Of a stretch of 64,000 bases of DNA, positions 27,584 through 36,900 are shown one piece after another; the stretch's first letter is position 1; every line of letters begins with the position of its first letter. The DNA comes from Bradyrhizobium canariense. GTDB taxonomy: Bacteria; Pseudomonadota; Alphaproteobacteria; Rhizobiales; Xanthobacteraceae. A program made the translations under genes and the position numbers. Where the stretch lies: positions 62,001 to 126,000 of the forward strand of contig NZ_JAFCKJ010000010.1 of assembly GCF_018130465.1 (NCBI RefSeq), read 5' to 3'. The notes beneath the pieces were generated by a model. It was given only the letters and a program-made list of their open reading frames with translations. It was not told the DNA's origin and made no database searches.

Positions 27584-27987
27584 CGGAACAGCCACGCGAA
27601 AGTCTTTTCGAACAACGTCCGAGGGCCCTTGGCTTCACATCGCACTCGCTCTTGATCCCTCCTCACCCGACGTGATGTCGTCGCCAATCGACGGCTCATC
27701 AAAAACGTCTTCATTGCGATGCAGGTCAAACAACCGCAATACTCGAACCATTCTGTCACGATACCGGAATGGGTACTCCTGAAGGGCCGAAGCTCCCTGC
27801 AATCCCAAGGCTATATTCGATCCAGTTGAATTCAATCGGACCGTAGGATGTACCAATGTACCGATGCGGCAAATCGCCTTCGTTGCGCGAGATCCGACCG
27901 CGAGGCGGGTAAGACCGGGAATTCCGGGCAAGAGCTCGATCCCAATCACAGGACGTCCTACAGCGTCCGGCAACATTAGCGTGAGCA
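27584..27987. other. Gap between Wzz-like and flippase genes
   Basis: About 400 bp. A reverse frame (27635-27988, 117 codons) contains the sensible-looking segment DRMVRVLRLFDLHRNEDVFD, but it has no recognised domain or clear ribosome site and stands against all neighbours. It could be a remnant or a small gene. Left uncalled. Confidence 0.35.
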
Positions 27988-29373
27988 ATGACGGCTTTTA
28001 TTCAAGCGACCAGCGTACCGGGGACTATCTTAACTAACATCTTCCGGCAGTCGTGGCTGGCCTTAGTGTATCGCTGCTCGGGGGCGGCGGTCACTTTCCT
28101 CTTCGGCGTGAGTTTTGCGCGGATCATGAGCATAGAAGAGTACGGTGCGCTCATGTCGCTCATGACTTTCGCGCTTATCGCCTCTGCCTGCGGCCTCGCT
28201 GGCCAGCAGCTTTGTGTGCTGCGGGAAGTACCCAGCCTCGCCGCCCAAAAACGCTATCCGGATATCGGTTCGCTGGTCGCCAAGCGGGTTCGCGTGGCAT
28301 GTTTGGGCAGCATCGCAATAACCTTGATCTCTCTCCTCCTGTTCGTCGCCGCTCACGGGCGAAGCGGAATTTTTGGAAGCTGGGGCTATTCCACCAGCTT
28401 GCTTTTAATTCTCCCATTGGCATTGATTGAAATGCAGAGCTCGGTAGGTCGCGCGCTTGGCTCAGTCAACCTCGCGCTCGTGCCTAAGGACGTGTTGTGG
28501 CGCTTGCTCATCATATTGCTCGGTTGCGCGCTCTTCATAACGTATGGCCACCCCCTGACGGCGGCAGATGTCCTGGTGATTGCTACTGGCGTCCTGGTCT
28601 TGCTGATCGCTGTTCAGAACGTCTATCTGCGACAACTCGCGGGTGGCCATCGGCTATTCACCATGGCAGGAGGGCCTTCGAATGCCATCGGCAACGTCTT
28701 ATCTACTTCAGCACCCTTCTGGGTAACCAGCATCGCCAGTATTCTGTATGGCACGATTGACGTCGTCGTCGTCTCGGTCATGACTGGTCCTGAAGCTGGC
28801 GCATACTATTACGCCGCCAGTCGAGTCGCCCTCCTTCTCGACTTCTTTCTAGTAACCTTCTGCATCCCTGCGGCCCCTCTCATCGCCCGTCTTTTCGACG
28901 AGGACCGCCGCAGCGAGATCACGCGTGTCGCGTCGAGTGCAGCATCGGCTGCCTTCATCGCGGTCCTTGGATGCGTCGTCGCATTGGCGCTGTGTGGCGA
29001 CTTCGTGTTGATGGCATTCGGAACGACGTTCATCCGCGCGCACGATGTACTGATCGTGCTGGCGATCGGCCTGTTGGTGTCGACATATTGCGGTATCGGC
29101 GCGATCGCACTCAACATGACCGGACATCAGCGGGCCGCGATGCACATCGTAGTCATCACCTGGGCGTCTGGGACCATCGCAATGGTCGGCGCGACCTGGA
29201 TGTTTGGGATTTTGGGAACAGCGATCGCAGCCGCCAGCACAGGTGCCGCGAGCAGGGCGTGGTCGGCTGCCTACCTCTACGCCACGGAAGGGATCGATCT
29301 CACCGCCACGACGATGCTGTGCGAGTTCGCAAGGCGCATAATAGGGAAAGGCGCCTGGAAATGGCCCCGCTAA
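27988..29373 (+). CDS. Polysaccharide flippase, Wzx/PST family
   Basis: This 461-residue protein has about 12 hydrophobic helices, and its N-terminus resembles Wzx/O-antigen translocases (YRCSGAAVTFLFGVSFARIM, SIEEYGALMSLMTFALIASA). Such proteins flip lipid-linked sugar repeats across the inner membrane. It is flanked by Wzz-like and glycan-modifying genes, which supports a Wzx/Wzy-dependent pathway. The 3' end overlaps the next gene by 13 bp. No ribosome site of good quality is visible before ATG 27988. Confidence 0.85.
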   Translation: MTAFIQATSVPGTILTNIFRQSWLALVYRCSGAAVTFLFGVSFARIMSIEEYGALMSLMTFALIASACGLAGQQLCVLREVPSLAAQKRYPDIGSLVAKRVRVACLGSIAITLISLLLFVAAHGRSGIFGSWGYSTSLLLILPLALIEMQSSVGRALGSVNLALVPKDVLWRLLIILLGCALFITYGHPLTAADVLVIATGVLVLLIAVQNVYLRQLAGGHRLFTMAGGPSNAIGNVLSTSAPFWVTSIASILYGTIDVVVVSVMTGPEAGAYYYAASRVALLLDFFLVTFCIPAAPLIARLFDEDRRSEITRVASSAASAAFIAVLGCVVALALCGDFVLMAFGTTFIRAHDVLIVLAIGLLVSTYCGIGAIALNMTGHQRAAMHIVVITWASGTIAMVGATWMFGILGTAIAAASTGAASRAWSAAYLYATEGIDLTATTMLCEFARRIIGKGAWKWPR

Positions 29374-30371
29374 TAGCCACCGGTGCCGCGCACCGACGCC
29401 GCAAGGACGGAAGGCAGCTCGGGAGACGATACTTGAAGCACGATTGGGGTGCATTCGACTACGAGGTGTCCGGAAGCCGGCTTTCCATGGGGCTGGTGAG
29501 AGTTCTGCACACCGCTGTTGCAAAGCTTACCGGGCGGGGAATCGGACTCGCCATGCAAGCGGTCAAGCCGCTGCTGAGTTCCAAGCTGCCTTGCGTCCAT
29601 TTCGCGGACGGCAGCCGCTTGTTCTTCCGGCTGGACGATGTCTACTGGAATTCATTCATCCGTCAGCCCGACATCGCGTACGAACCGGAGATGGGTAAGC
29701 TCCTTCTGAGATTGAAGGATGTCGACTACACCTTCTTTGATTGTGGCGCCAACATCGGATACTGGTCCGTTCTCGTCACGTCGGAAATGCTGGGTGGGAA
29801 GCGCGCGCTGGCCGTCGAGGCCTCCCAGGAGACCATCGCGATTCTTGAGCAGAATTGCAACGCAAACGGCCGCCGCTTCGAGATTTGCCGCAAGGCTTTG
29901 TTCGAGACCGACGGACAAGTGTTGTCTTTCTCCGACGACGGCCCCCATGCCGCGCGGCACATCGTGGCGTCGCCGGGCCCCGCCCCAAAACACACCGAGC
30001 CGGTTATATCGATAACGGTTGATTCGCTGGCACAGCAGCTACGGATGACCGATCGCGATCGGCTCGTAATCAAGTTCGATGTCGAGGGCGCGGAGATCTC
30101 GGCCTTCAAGGGCTCACGTGAAGTACTGAAGCGGGACACGCTGATCATCTACGAAGATCACGGCAACGATAGGAGCCACACGACTACGAGGTATGTGCTC
30201 GACGCGCTTGGATTTCCTGTCTTTTCAATTGCCCCGGATGGGGCGATTACAAAGATCGAGGACCTCAGCGCCTTAGATGGGCTAAAGGCGGACCGGAGAT
30301 TAGGCTACAATTTCGTGACTTGTCCTCCAGGCTGCGGCTTCCACCGGTGGATAGAGGGAATTGCCGGTTGA
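29361..30371 (+). CDS. FkbM-family methyltransferase
   Basis: This 336-residue protein has an FkbM SAM-binding core: FFDCGANIGYWSVLVTSEML, ALAVEASQETIAILEQNC, RLVIKFDVEGAEISAFKGSR and LIIYEDHG. FkbM enzymes O-methylate sugars or polyketides. Here a sugar residue of the exopolysaccharide is the likely acceptor. ATG 29361 overlaps the flippase end by 13 bp. The much longer frame starting near 28971 merely shadows the flippase gene. About 110 N-terminal residues precede the core and do not match a known domain. Confidence 0.85.
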   Translation: MAPLIATGAAHRRRKDGRQLGRRYLKHDWGAFDYEVSGSRLSMGLVRVLHTAVAKLTGRGIGLAMQAVKPLLSSKLPCVHFADGSRLFFRLDDVYWNSFIRQPDIAYEPEMGKLLLRLKDVDYTFFDCGANIGYWSVLVTSEMLGGKRALAVEASQETIAILEQNCNANGRRFEICRKALFETDGQVLSFSDDGPHAARHIVASPGPAPKHTEPVISITVDSLAQQLRMTDRDRLVIKFDVEGAEISAFKGSREVLKRDTLIIYEDHGNDRSHTTTRYVLDALGFPVFSIAPDGAITKIEDLSALDGLKADRRLGYNFVTCPPGCGFHRWIEGIAG

Positions 30372-30525
30372 GCATGCTGGAGATGATCGTGGCGCGGAAG
30401 ACGAACGTTAGCTCGGCAGACCCGCCACTTCGTCTTTACTGAGACGCGCGCTCCGCGCTCGAGCCTCCCTTCGAACCACAAGAGCACTCCAGCCAACGCC
30501 GCATGTCACCTTTCGGAACCGCGCT

Positions 30526-31536
30526 CTAGCCACGGCCCATCAGCATCTGCACCGCCGATTGAATGCCGCTCATTCGAGCCTCAAAGGCCACTCTCGTATC
30601 GAATTTACCGCCAACACCGATGCGGGGCAGTGCAAACTGATTTAGCTTGCAATCCGAGACCTGACCATGCCGCGTTGTCACCGCGGACGAAAAGCCTATC
30701 TCCCGCGCAAGCTGCTCCTCCCGAAGGCCACAGGCACCGACGGTCCCGTACGGATAAGCCACGTGCAGAACGGGACGCTGAAGGAGATTCTCCAGATAGC
30801 TGCGGTTGCTCGCCATTTCGGATCGCGCAGAAACGGCATCCAGGCATGCCAGTGCGGGATGCGATTCCGTGTGCCCACCAATCGAAGCGAGACGATGCTG
30901 CGACAGGTTCTGAAGCTCGCGCTCATTCAGAAAATAGGTGTCATTCAGAGCCGATAACACTATGCCGGCCTTGCGGAACGTTGGCTCGAGCATTTCAGCA
31001 CGGTTGTAGTCTTCGTGTATCCACTCGGTTATCCGGTTCATGGCCGATACCTTGCTGTCGAGGTCAGGACAGAAGAAGCAGATGCCCATCGCGTCGATCG
31101 TAATGGCGTCTCTCGAGCGAAGTAGCTCCCGCAAGCCAAGCCACCACGACTGGAGCGTTCGCGTCGGGGCGCCGGTTGGCACGTACACCATGAAAGGCGC
31201 ATCGTTTCGCTCGAGGATCGGAAGCGCCGTCGAGACGTTATCACGGTACCCATCATCGAAGGTCAGCACCGCATAGCGGCGCGGTCTGGGATCTTTTGCC
31301 AGTCCCTCGAGACATGCTTCAAGACTGACAATCTCCCATCCGCTCCGTCGTAGCCACTTGAGGGAATATTCAAACAAGTCAGCTGACGTTCCAGTCATTA
31401 GCTCCGAGCGGCAATCATTCTGAACCTCATGAAACATCAAGATAGCCGCCCTGCCGGCGAACACCTTGCGAAGTGCCGGCGTTAGTCCAGACCAACGAGC
31501 CACATGGAAAATCGTGGTCTTAAGAATTTGCTTCAC
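30526..31536 (-). CDS. Polysaccharide deacetylase (CE4/NodB-like)
   Basis: This 336-residue protein has NodB homology: motif 1 TFDDGYRDN with the catalytic Asp pair, motif 2 HTESHP with both zinc histidines, and AYPYG as motif 3. No signal peptide is evident, although a short N-terminal hydrophobic stretch could anchor it. It would remove acetyl or similar acyl groups from a sugar of the exopolysaccharide or its lipid-linked precursor. It is convergent with the FkbM gene and divergent from the GT gene at 31882. Confidence 0.88.
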   Translation of the reverse strand: MKQILKTTIFHVARWSGLTPALRKVFAGRAAILMFHEVQNDCRSELMTGTSADLFEYSLKWLRRSGWEIVSLEACLEGLAKDPRPRRYAVLTFDDGYRDNVSTALPILERNDAPFMVYVPTGAPTRTLQSWWLGLRELLRSRDAITIDAMGICFFCPDLDSKVSAMNRITEWIHEDYNRAEMLEPTFRKAGIVLSALNDTYFLNERELQNLSQHRLASIGGHTESHPALACLDAVSARSEMASNRSYLENLLQRPVLHVAYPYGTVGACGLREEQLAREIGFSSAVTTRHGQVSDCKLNQFALPRIGVGGKFDTRVAFEARMSGIQSAVQMLMGRG

Positions 31537-31881
31537 GACCCGCCTCCATCAGGCTGGGTCGCCCGCCCGAGAGTTGATTGCATAATCCAGAGACCGGTTG
31601 ATTCCAAAAGCTGCAGCTATCGATGCGCATCCCTAAGAGATCCGTCGCGAGCGCAGCCGGGGGCGCTACTATAAGACGATCCTCCATTTATCGACGAACC
31701 ACGTCATCTACGCAACCGCGGAGCCGGTACTTACTAGTGGGTACCTCTCAATTCGCCGCCTTCACTCTGAATGCGCCGACCCGGCTGGGCACCTTTGAAG
31801 GTAGCTTTTCCTATCGAACACAAAACGCTCCCGTCGCAGATGTTGCGGCCTTTGTGTTTGTACGTCGAGGACCGCTTCTTA
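31537..31881. promoter_or_regulatory. Divergent promoter region
   Basis: The 345-bp spacer between the deacetylase and glycosyltransferase genes must hold both promoters. An imperfect inverted repeat (CGACCC with GGGTCG, about 31536-31562) lies next to the deacetylase start. A forward frame at 31623-31904 is not convincing. Confidence 0.35.
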
Positions 31882-33141
31882 ATGAAGGTACTGCTCGCCA
31901 ATAAATTTCTATACGAGAGAGGCGGTGCAGAGACCGTTCTCTTTCAGGAAAGAACCTTCCTGACGGACACCGGAACGGAAGTCATCGACTTCGCGATGCA
32001 GCATGAGCGGAATGTTCATTCGCCGCACGCTGCACATTTTGTATCCCGCCAGGATTACCGGACCGGCGGCTATCTCTCCAAGATAAAGGGCGCTCTTGCG
32101 TTGATCCACTCGCGCGAGGCCGTGCGCAAACTCGCATCGCTGGTCGATGAAACGCGGCCGGACTTGATGCACTGTCACAACATCTACCATCAGCTCACTC
32201 CATCGATCGTCGGCGTCGCGAAGTCGCGTGGAATTCCAGTTGTACTGACCCTGCATGATACCAAGCCGGTGTGTCCGGTGCACACTCGCGCTTTGGGAAA
32301 CAACTTGTGTTCGTTATGCATTGGGGGCGATTTCCATCATGTGCTGAAGCACCGTTGCTCCGACGGCTCGATAGCACAAAGCGCTGCCCTCTACTTGGAA
32401 GCCGTCACGCAACGCTGGCTTGGAAGTTACGAGAAAGTCGATCGGTTTATCGCACCAAGCCAATTCATGCGCGACTCGGTGCTACGGCGATTTTCGGCGG
32501 ACCGCGTCGCACTGCTCCACAACGGTGTGGACGTTGCGACGATCTCGCCGAGCGGCCTAGACAAGGGTTATTTGCTTTATTGCGGCCGCCTTGCGCCGGG
32601 AAAAGGTGCAGAGACCTTGCTGCGCGCCCATCAGGCTGCGGGGAGTCGGTGGCCACTCGTCATCGCCGGTACCGGTCCGCTGACAGATGAGCTGAAATCG
32701 CAATTCACCGAGAACGTGCAGTTCGCGGGGCACCTGTCCGGTCCGGAGCTGAGCACGATGCTCGCTGAATCATCCGTCGTAGTTGTGCCGTCGGAGTGGT
32801 GCGAGAACTGCCCGATGTCCGTGTTGGAGGCCATGGCACATGGCAAGCCGGTCATTGCGAGCCGCATTGGCGGCATTCCGGAGCTCGTGAACGATCTGGC
32901 CACCGGATTTCTGTTTGAGCCCAACAATACCGACGAACTTCGAGACCGCCTCGAGCGCCTTATGAGCGACCCCGGACTCCGCGCGCGCATGGGCGCCGCC
33001 GGAAGGCTCCGTGTGGAACGTGAATTCTCTCTCGAGAAGCACAACGCCGAGCTGATGGCCGTCTACCAGTCACTGGTAAGTGGGAGTGGCTCGGCCAAAG
33101 CCGAATATTGCTCGAGGAGTTCGTCAATATCGAGCCTGTAG
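31882..33141 (+). CDS. Glycosyltransferase family 4 protein
   Basis: This 419-residue GT-B enzyme has the N-terminal glycine loop NKFLYERGGAETVLF, THDTKPVCP-like acceptor-side residues (VLTLHDTKPVCPVHTRALGN) and a C-terminal nucleotide-sugar domain with EWCENCPMSVLEAMAHGKPV and IASRIGGIPELV, including the EX7E arrangement. ATG 31882 gives the conserved MKVLLANKF start. Four cysteines around residues 130-165 (CPVH, CSLC, HRC) resemble a small metal site seen in some members of this family. It transfers a sugar to the lipid-linked exopolysaccharide repeat; donor and linkage are unknown. Confidence 0.88.
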   Translation: MKVLLANKFLYERGGAETVLFQERTFLTDTGTEVIDFAMQHERNVHSPHAAHFVSRQDYRTGGYLSKIKGALALIHSREAVRKLASLVDETRPDLMHCHNIYHQLTPSIVGVAKSRGIPVVLTLHDTKPVCPVHTRALGNNLCSLCIGGDFHHVLKHRCSDGSIAQSAALYLEAVTQRWLGSYEKVDRFIAPSQFMRDSVLRRFSADRVALLHNGVDVATISPSGLDKGYLLYCGRLAPGKGAETLLRAHQAAGSRWPLVIAGTGPLTDELKSQFTENVQFAGHLSGPELSTMLAESSVVVVPSEWCENCPMSVLEAMAHGKPVIASRIGGIPELVNDLATGFLFEPNNTDELRDRLERLMSDPGLRARMGAAGRLRVEREFSLEKHNAELMAVYQSLVSGSGSAKAEYCSRSSSISSL

Positions 33142-33153
33142 TGGGAGGGTGTA

Positions 33154-34335
33154 GTGAGCGCGGACCATCTGGTGTTGCGGGTGATCATGCTTGGCTTGCG
33201 TGGATTCCCAAATGTCCAGGGAGGAGTAGAAACTCACGCGGAGCAATTGTGCCCTCTCCTCAAGGAACTCGGCTGCGATGTCGAAGTGATTGTCCGTTCC
33301 GCATATATGCCACATGACCGCGGTGATGAGTGGCACGGGGTACGTTACCTGCGGGTATGGTGTCCGAAGATTTCAGGACTTGAGACGATTGTTCACTCCC
33401 TATTCGGAGTTCTGGTGGCCGCATGGCAGCGGCCTGACGTATTGCACATCCAGGCCATCGGACCGGCCTTGGTTGCGCCGCTCGCGCGGCTTCTGGGGCT
33501 GCATGTTGTGGTGACGCACCATGGCCCGGATTACGACAGGGAGAAGTGGGGCCGCTTCGCCAAAATTGTTCTGCATGCCGGCGAGGCCTGCGGCATGCGG
33601 TTTTCCAATGAGCGCATCGTCATCTCCCAGACCATTCGGAAGCTGGTGTGGGACAAGTACGGGCTTAGTTCCAGTCTCATTCCGAACGGCGTCACTTTGC
33701 CTGAAGTGCCGAAGAGCACTTCGACGCTGGAGCGATTGGGGCTCGCGCCGGGGCGATACGTGTTGATGGTGGGACGGCTGGTGCCGGAGAAACGGCACAT
33801 GGATCTGATCCAGGCCTTTGCCAATGCCAGGCTCGACGGATGGAAGCTCGTGTTCGTCGGAGCTAGCGAGCATCCGAACGCCTATACTGAGGCACTGGCA
33901 GCACTCGCCGAAACGACAACCGGGGTTATCATGGCTGGCTTCCAGTGCGGTGTCGCACTTCAGGAATTATACGCCCATGCAGGGCTTTTCGTCTTGCCGT
34001 CTTCGCACGAAGGGTTGCCCATCGCGCTGCTGGAAGCCCTGAGCTTTGGTCTGCCGGCGGTGGTGAGTGACATTCCCGCTCATTTGGAGATCGGACTGGA
34101 TGATGCACACTATTTCCACGTGGGAGATGTATCGGCTCTCACCGATCGCCTGTCGCGGTTTGCGCGCGATCCGTGGCCGTCAGAGCGCCGCGAGCGAACT
34201 CGCACCTGGGTGGCCGAACGAGAAGACTGGCATTCGGTCGCCGAGCGAACCATCGGTTGTTATCGAAATGCCATCGAGCCACGCCGAGGAGGTCCTCATG
34301 CACAGCCTAGCACAGCGCCATCCCGCATCGTCTAG
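33154..34335 (+). CDS. Glycosyltransferase family 4 protein
   Basis: This 393-residue GT-B enzyme has LRGFPNVQGGVETHAEQLCP at the N-terminus, VVTHHGPDYDREKWGRFAKI in the acceptor domain, and PSSHEGLPIALLEALSFGLP plus AVVSDIP in the donor-binding domain. GTG 33154 is supported by GGGAGGGTGTA directly upstream. It follows the previous glycosyltransferase by 12 bp, so the two are cotranscribed. The HHG-DY-REKWG pattern occurs in rhamnosyl/galactosyltransferase-like members, but the donor cannot be assigned. Confidence 0.88.
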   Translation: MSADHLVLRVIMLGLRGFPNVQGGVETHAEQLCPLLKELGCDVEVIVRSAYMPHDRGDEWHGVRYLRVWCPKISGLETIVHSLFGVLVAAWQRPDVLHIQAIGPALVAPLARLLGLHVVVTHHGPDYDREKWGRFAKIVLHAGEACGMRFSNERIVISQTIRKLVWDKYGLSSSLIPNGVTLPEVPKSTSTLERLGLAPGRYVLMVGRLVPEKRHMDLIQAFANARLDGWKLVFVGASEHPNAYTEALAALAETTTGVIMAGFQCGVALQELYAHAGLFVLPSSHEGLPIALLEALSFGLPAVVSDIPAHLEIGLDDAHYFHVGDVSALTDRLSRFARDPWPSERRERTRTWVAEREDWHSVAERTIGCYRNAIEPRRGGPHAQPSTAPSRIV

Positions 34336-34449
34336 CGGACGGCTCGCGTCGCGGGATGGCATGGCAGTCTTGGTCGCGTTGCTTCGTGAGCGCACGCAGC
34401 AACGCCGACGTCGCCCTAGACATTGGGCTGCGTTCCGTCCTCTGGCAGA

Positions 34450-35790
34450 ATGAGGGCACCGCTCCAGATGAACGCGCTCTTGGTATTTTTTCTTGCCTTT
34501 ACCTTGTTGAGATCGCTCTCCAACGGTATCGATCGCCTGTACAACATCAACTTTTCATCGACTCTCTCGGTCACCGCCATTTTGGTGGGCCTTGTGGCGA
34601 CCTGGCACATGCGACATGTCAGGATACACAGGAGCCTTTTCACCACATTGATATGCTTGTCGATCTTTATCGTGACTTGCGGGCTCTCGTCTTTTGTCAA
34701 CGCCTTCGAAGCCAGGAACATCATCGACCGGTATGCTGCCTCGTACGAAATCTTGCGATACGCCTATCTGTTCATGTTTGTGATGTTGGTTGCTTCCCTT
34801 TATCGATCCCCAGCTTTTTGTCCAAACGTCCATCGTGTTTTTCTGTTTCTGCTGTTTCTAATGTCGGTGATGGGACTGGCGCAACACCTGACCGGTTATA
34901 CGGAGCTCGTCTCCGCCTACGACAAGCATCGACGGGTGGCGGGTCTTTCTTCCCACCCAGTATCCTTCAGCTTGGAATTGGTGCTGGTCTTCTGCGTTTG
35001 CGAGCTATCACGCCGTAAATTGCGCCTTCCCATTGGACGCTCCCACATTGTTGTATATCTGTTCTTTCTCGTCGCACTGGGCCTCGCTGCCTCCAGAACC
35101 GGCGTCGTGCTGCTGGGAGTGACCTTCGGAATATTTCTCTTTGCTCAGAGACCCGCCCTCCTACCAGCCTTCGCTACGGCATTCGCCGCGATCATATGGA
35201 TATCTCCACTCGGCGAATCTTTCTCGGAGCTGAGCTCGGTCCCTGAATATATTCTGAGCGGAGACTTTATGTCGTGGGATTGGCGCACGGCGCCGACCTC
35301 ATTTCATTGGCGCATTCACCACTGGTACTATCTATCCACGCTTGCATTGGAACGACCGTGGATCGGTAGTGGTCCCGGTCAAGTAACACTATACAGCCCG
35401 TTTTCCTTGTTAGCGCACAGTCAGTTCGTTGAAATATTCTTCGAGACGGGCGTCATCGGCCTGATCTCCTTTACCGGGTTCTGGTTCAGTCTGTCGCTGG
35501 CTGCAACGTCGGCCCCACAGCGACGTGTCGGCCCGTCTGGGAAACAGTCAGCAAAAGCTGAAATTCTGCACTTCTGGATTGCCATGTTTGCCGGTGTGAC
35601 GCTGGTTGCATTGTTCGATGCTAGCTTCAACAAGGAAACGGTAGCGTTATCGTACTTGATAATTGGCATGTTCGTGGTCATGACCGAAGTCGAATCCGTC
35701 ACTGAACGTGAGCGAGGATCGCGTTACTCGCAAAGCCGACTGAAGCCTTGGGCAGCCGAGGGGTTATCTGAACCGCAACCTAGCCGCTGA
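34450..35790 (+). CDS. O-antigen ligase/polymerase-like membrane protein (Wzy-like)
   Basis: This 446-residue protein has about 10-12 transmembrane helices and a large periplasmic loop (about residues 250-330) ending in WIGSGPGQVTLYSPFSLLAHSQ. That is the Wzy_C/WaaL-type motif in which a histidine precedes a helix (AHSQFVEIFFETGVIGLISF). It would polymerise exopolysaccharide repeats in the periplasm. Start ATG 34450 is chosen. TTG 34423 and ATG 34495 are in the same frame, and no strong ribosome site decides. It lies 114 bp after the glycosyltransferase. Confidence 0.82.
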   Translation: MRAPLQMNALLVFFLAFTLLRSLSNGIDRLYNINFSSTLSVTAILVGLVATWHMRHVRIHRSLFTTLICLSIFIVTCGLSSFVNAFEARNIIDRYAASYEILRYAYLFMFVMLVASLYRSPAFCPNVHRVFLFLLFLMSVMGLAQHLTGYTELVSAYDKHRRVAGLSSHPVSFSLELVLVFCVCELSRRKLRLPIGRSHIVVYLFFLVALGLAASRTGVVLLGVTFGIFLFAQRPALLPAFATAFAAIIWISPLGESFSELSSVPEYILSGDFMSWDWRTAPTSFHWRIHHWYYLSTLALERPWIGSGPGQVTLYSPFSLLAHSQFVEIFFETGVIGLISFTGFWFSLSLAATSAPQRRVGPSGKQSAKAEILHFWIAMFAGVTLVALFDASFNKETVALSYLIIGMFVVMTEVESVTERERGSRYSQSRLKPWAAEGLSEPQPSR

Positions 35791-35816
35791 TGGCTCTGCT
35801 ATGAGGATGCCTTTTC

Positions 35817-36614
35817 ATGAACGAGTATCTTGCCATTTCATCCGGGGCCCTCATCTTCCTCCAAGCCCTTGTCCCGTCGGCTGGTGTCTGCGAGGAGCGT
35901 GTAGCGGGTCATCGCGCCTGCACGTCCCTGTCTATCGATTGCGTCGTTTCGCAGAATTCGGGGTATGACACCGGGTTGTATCCAGACGGCGTCCAGATCT
36001 ATTTCTCGTGGTATCCAGGAGGCCCTGCAGCCACGGGGAAAACCGCCCCTCCAGCCGATTTTTCCTCACTGACAGGTTGGGGACAGATCTACCCGCAAGT
36101 CGGGGCTTCGAATTCTGCCGCCAGCATTTATTTGAAAGATTATCGCGTCTATGTGCACTTGACGGACGGCGGCTGGCAGCTCCTGCAGGATCAGGCTGCT
36201 AATTCTGTCGGCGGCGGGCATTACGCGGCAACTTTTGCCAACAACTCCTCTTCGGCAATGAGCCTCGTCGTCCAATCCGACGGGAGCGTCAAAATGAACT
36301 CGCCTGCATCCGGCTACAATGACCATTTCTGGATTGAGCCGCGGGGGTCGTATGCTCCCGGCACAGTCAACGGGGTGTTCTCGATCGCACAATTGCGCAC
36401 CGATGGCGCAAGTGCGAATCTGATCGCAAACTTTGGCGGGGACTGGTGGAGAAATGGCTCGGCTCCCTACCTCTACCGAAACGGAGTGTTCGTAAATAAT
36501 CCCGGCATCGGTATGGGCGCCTGGGTCAAGCTGACAACGAGTTACCAGTACTTCTTCTTCACGACCATGACTAAACCGCAGCTGCAAGCCGACCCGCCTC
36601 CACCTTTGAGATGA
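35817..36614 (+). CDS. Stand-alone homologue of the type I substrate N-domain
   Basis: This 265-residue protein is, from about residue 41 to its end, clearly homologous to residues 5-230 of the type I secretion substrate at 39786. Shared blocks are TGWGQIYP, VHLTDGGW, QDQAANSVGGGHY, SGYNDHFW, RGSYAPGTVNGV, DWWRN, YLYRNGVFVNNPGIGM and QLQADPPPPLR. It ends exactly where the domain ends in the longer protein. The first 22 residues are mildly hydrophobic and could be a weak signal peptide. The domain is not one I recognise. It is rich in aromatic residues and beta-strand patterns, suggestive of carbohydrate binding. Its place after wzy suggests a role with the polysaccharide. Confidence 0.75.
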   Translation: MNEYLAISSGALIFLQALVPSAGVCEERVAGHRACTSLSIDCVVSQNSGYDTGLYPDGVQIYFSWYPGGPAATGKTAPPADFSSLTGWGQIYPQVGASNSAASIYLKDYRVYVHLTDGGWQLLQDQAANSVGGGHYAATFANNSSSAMSLVVQSDGSVKMNSPASGYNDHFWIEPRGSYAPGTVNGVFSIAQLRTDGASANLIANFGGDWWRNGSAPYLYRNGVFVNNPGIGMGAWVKLTTSYQYFFFTTMTKPQLQADPPPPLR

Positions 36615-36900
36615 GCTGTTGGTGGCGCGCGGCGAGACTAATCCGCACTTAAACTGGGCTGGCGCTCATTCCACAGGTGCGATGCCTGTTCACCACCCCC
36701 GATTGCTGAGCCGCTCGGATGTCCCCCTTCCGCGAAAGCGGCATTCATACTTCGACCAACACATGGGTAAACTCCTCGTTTTGGGACGCCACAACTGATC
36801 GACGGCTGTGAGCTGTCGGCTCCTGCGCAATGGTTGTTCGCGGAGGAATTTTCGTCCGGGCTCGCCACCCGGCTGTCGGACCGGACCCAGTCACGGGAAG
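36615..36900. other. Intergenic region
   Basis: About 290 bp between convergent genes. No gene, clear terminator or repeat was recognised. A reverse frame (36638-37327) overlaps the acyltransferase and is rejected. Confidence 0.35.

Noticed and set aside
28971-30371. 466-codon forward frame as the FkbM gene start
   Set aside because: The first 130 codons overlap the flippase gene and are Arg-rich shadow sequence; ATG 29361 starts the plausible protein.
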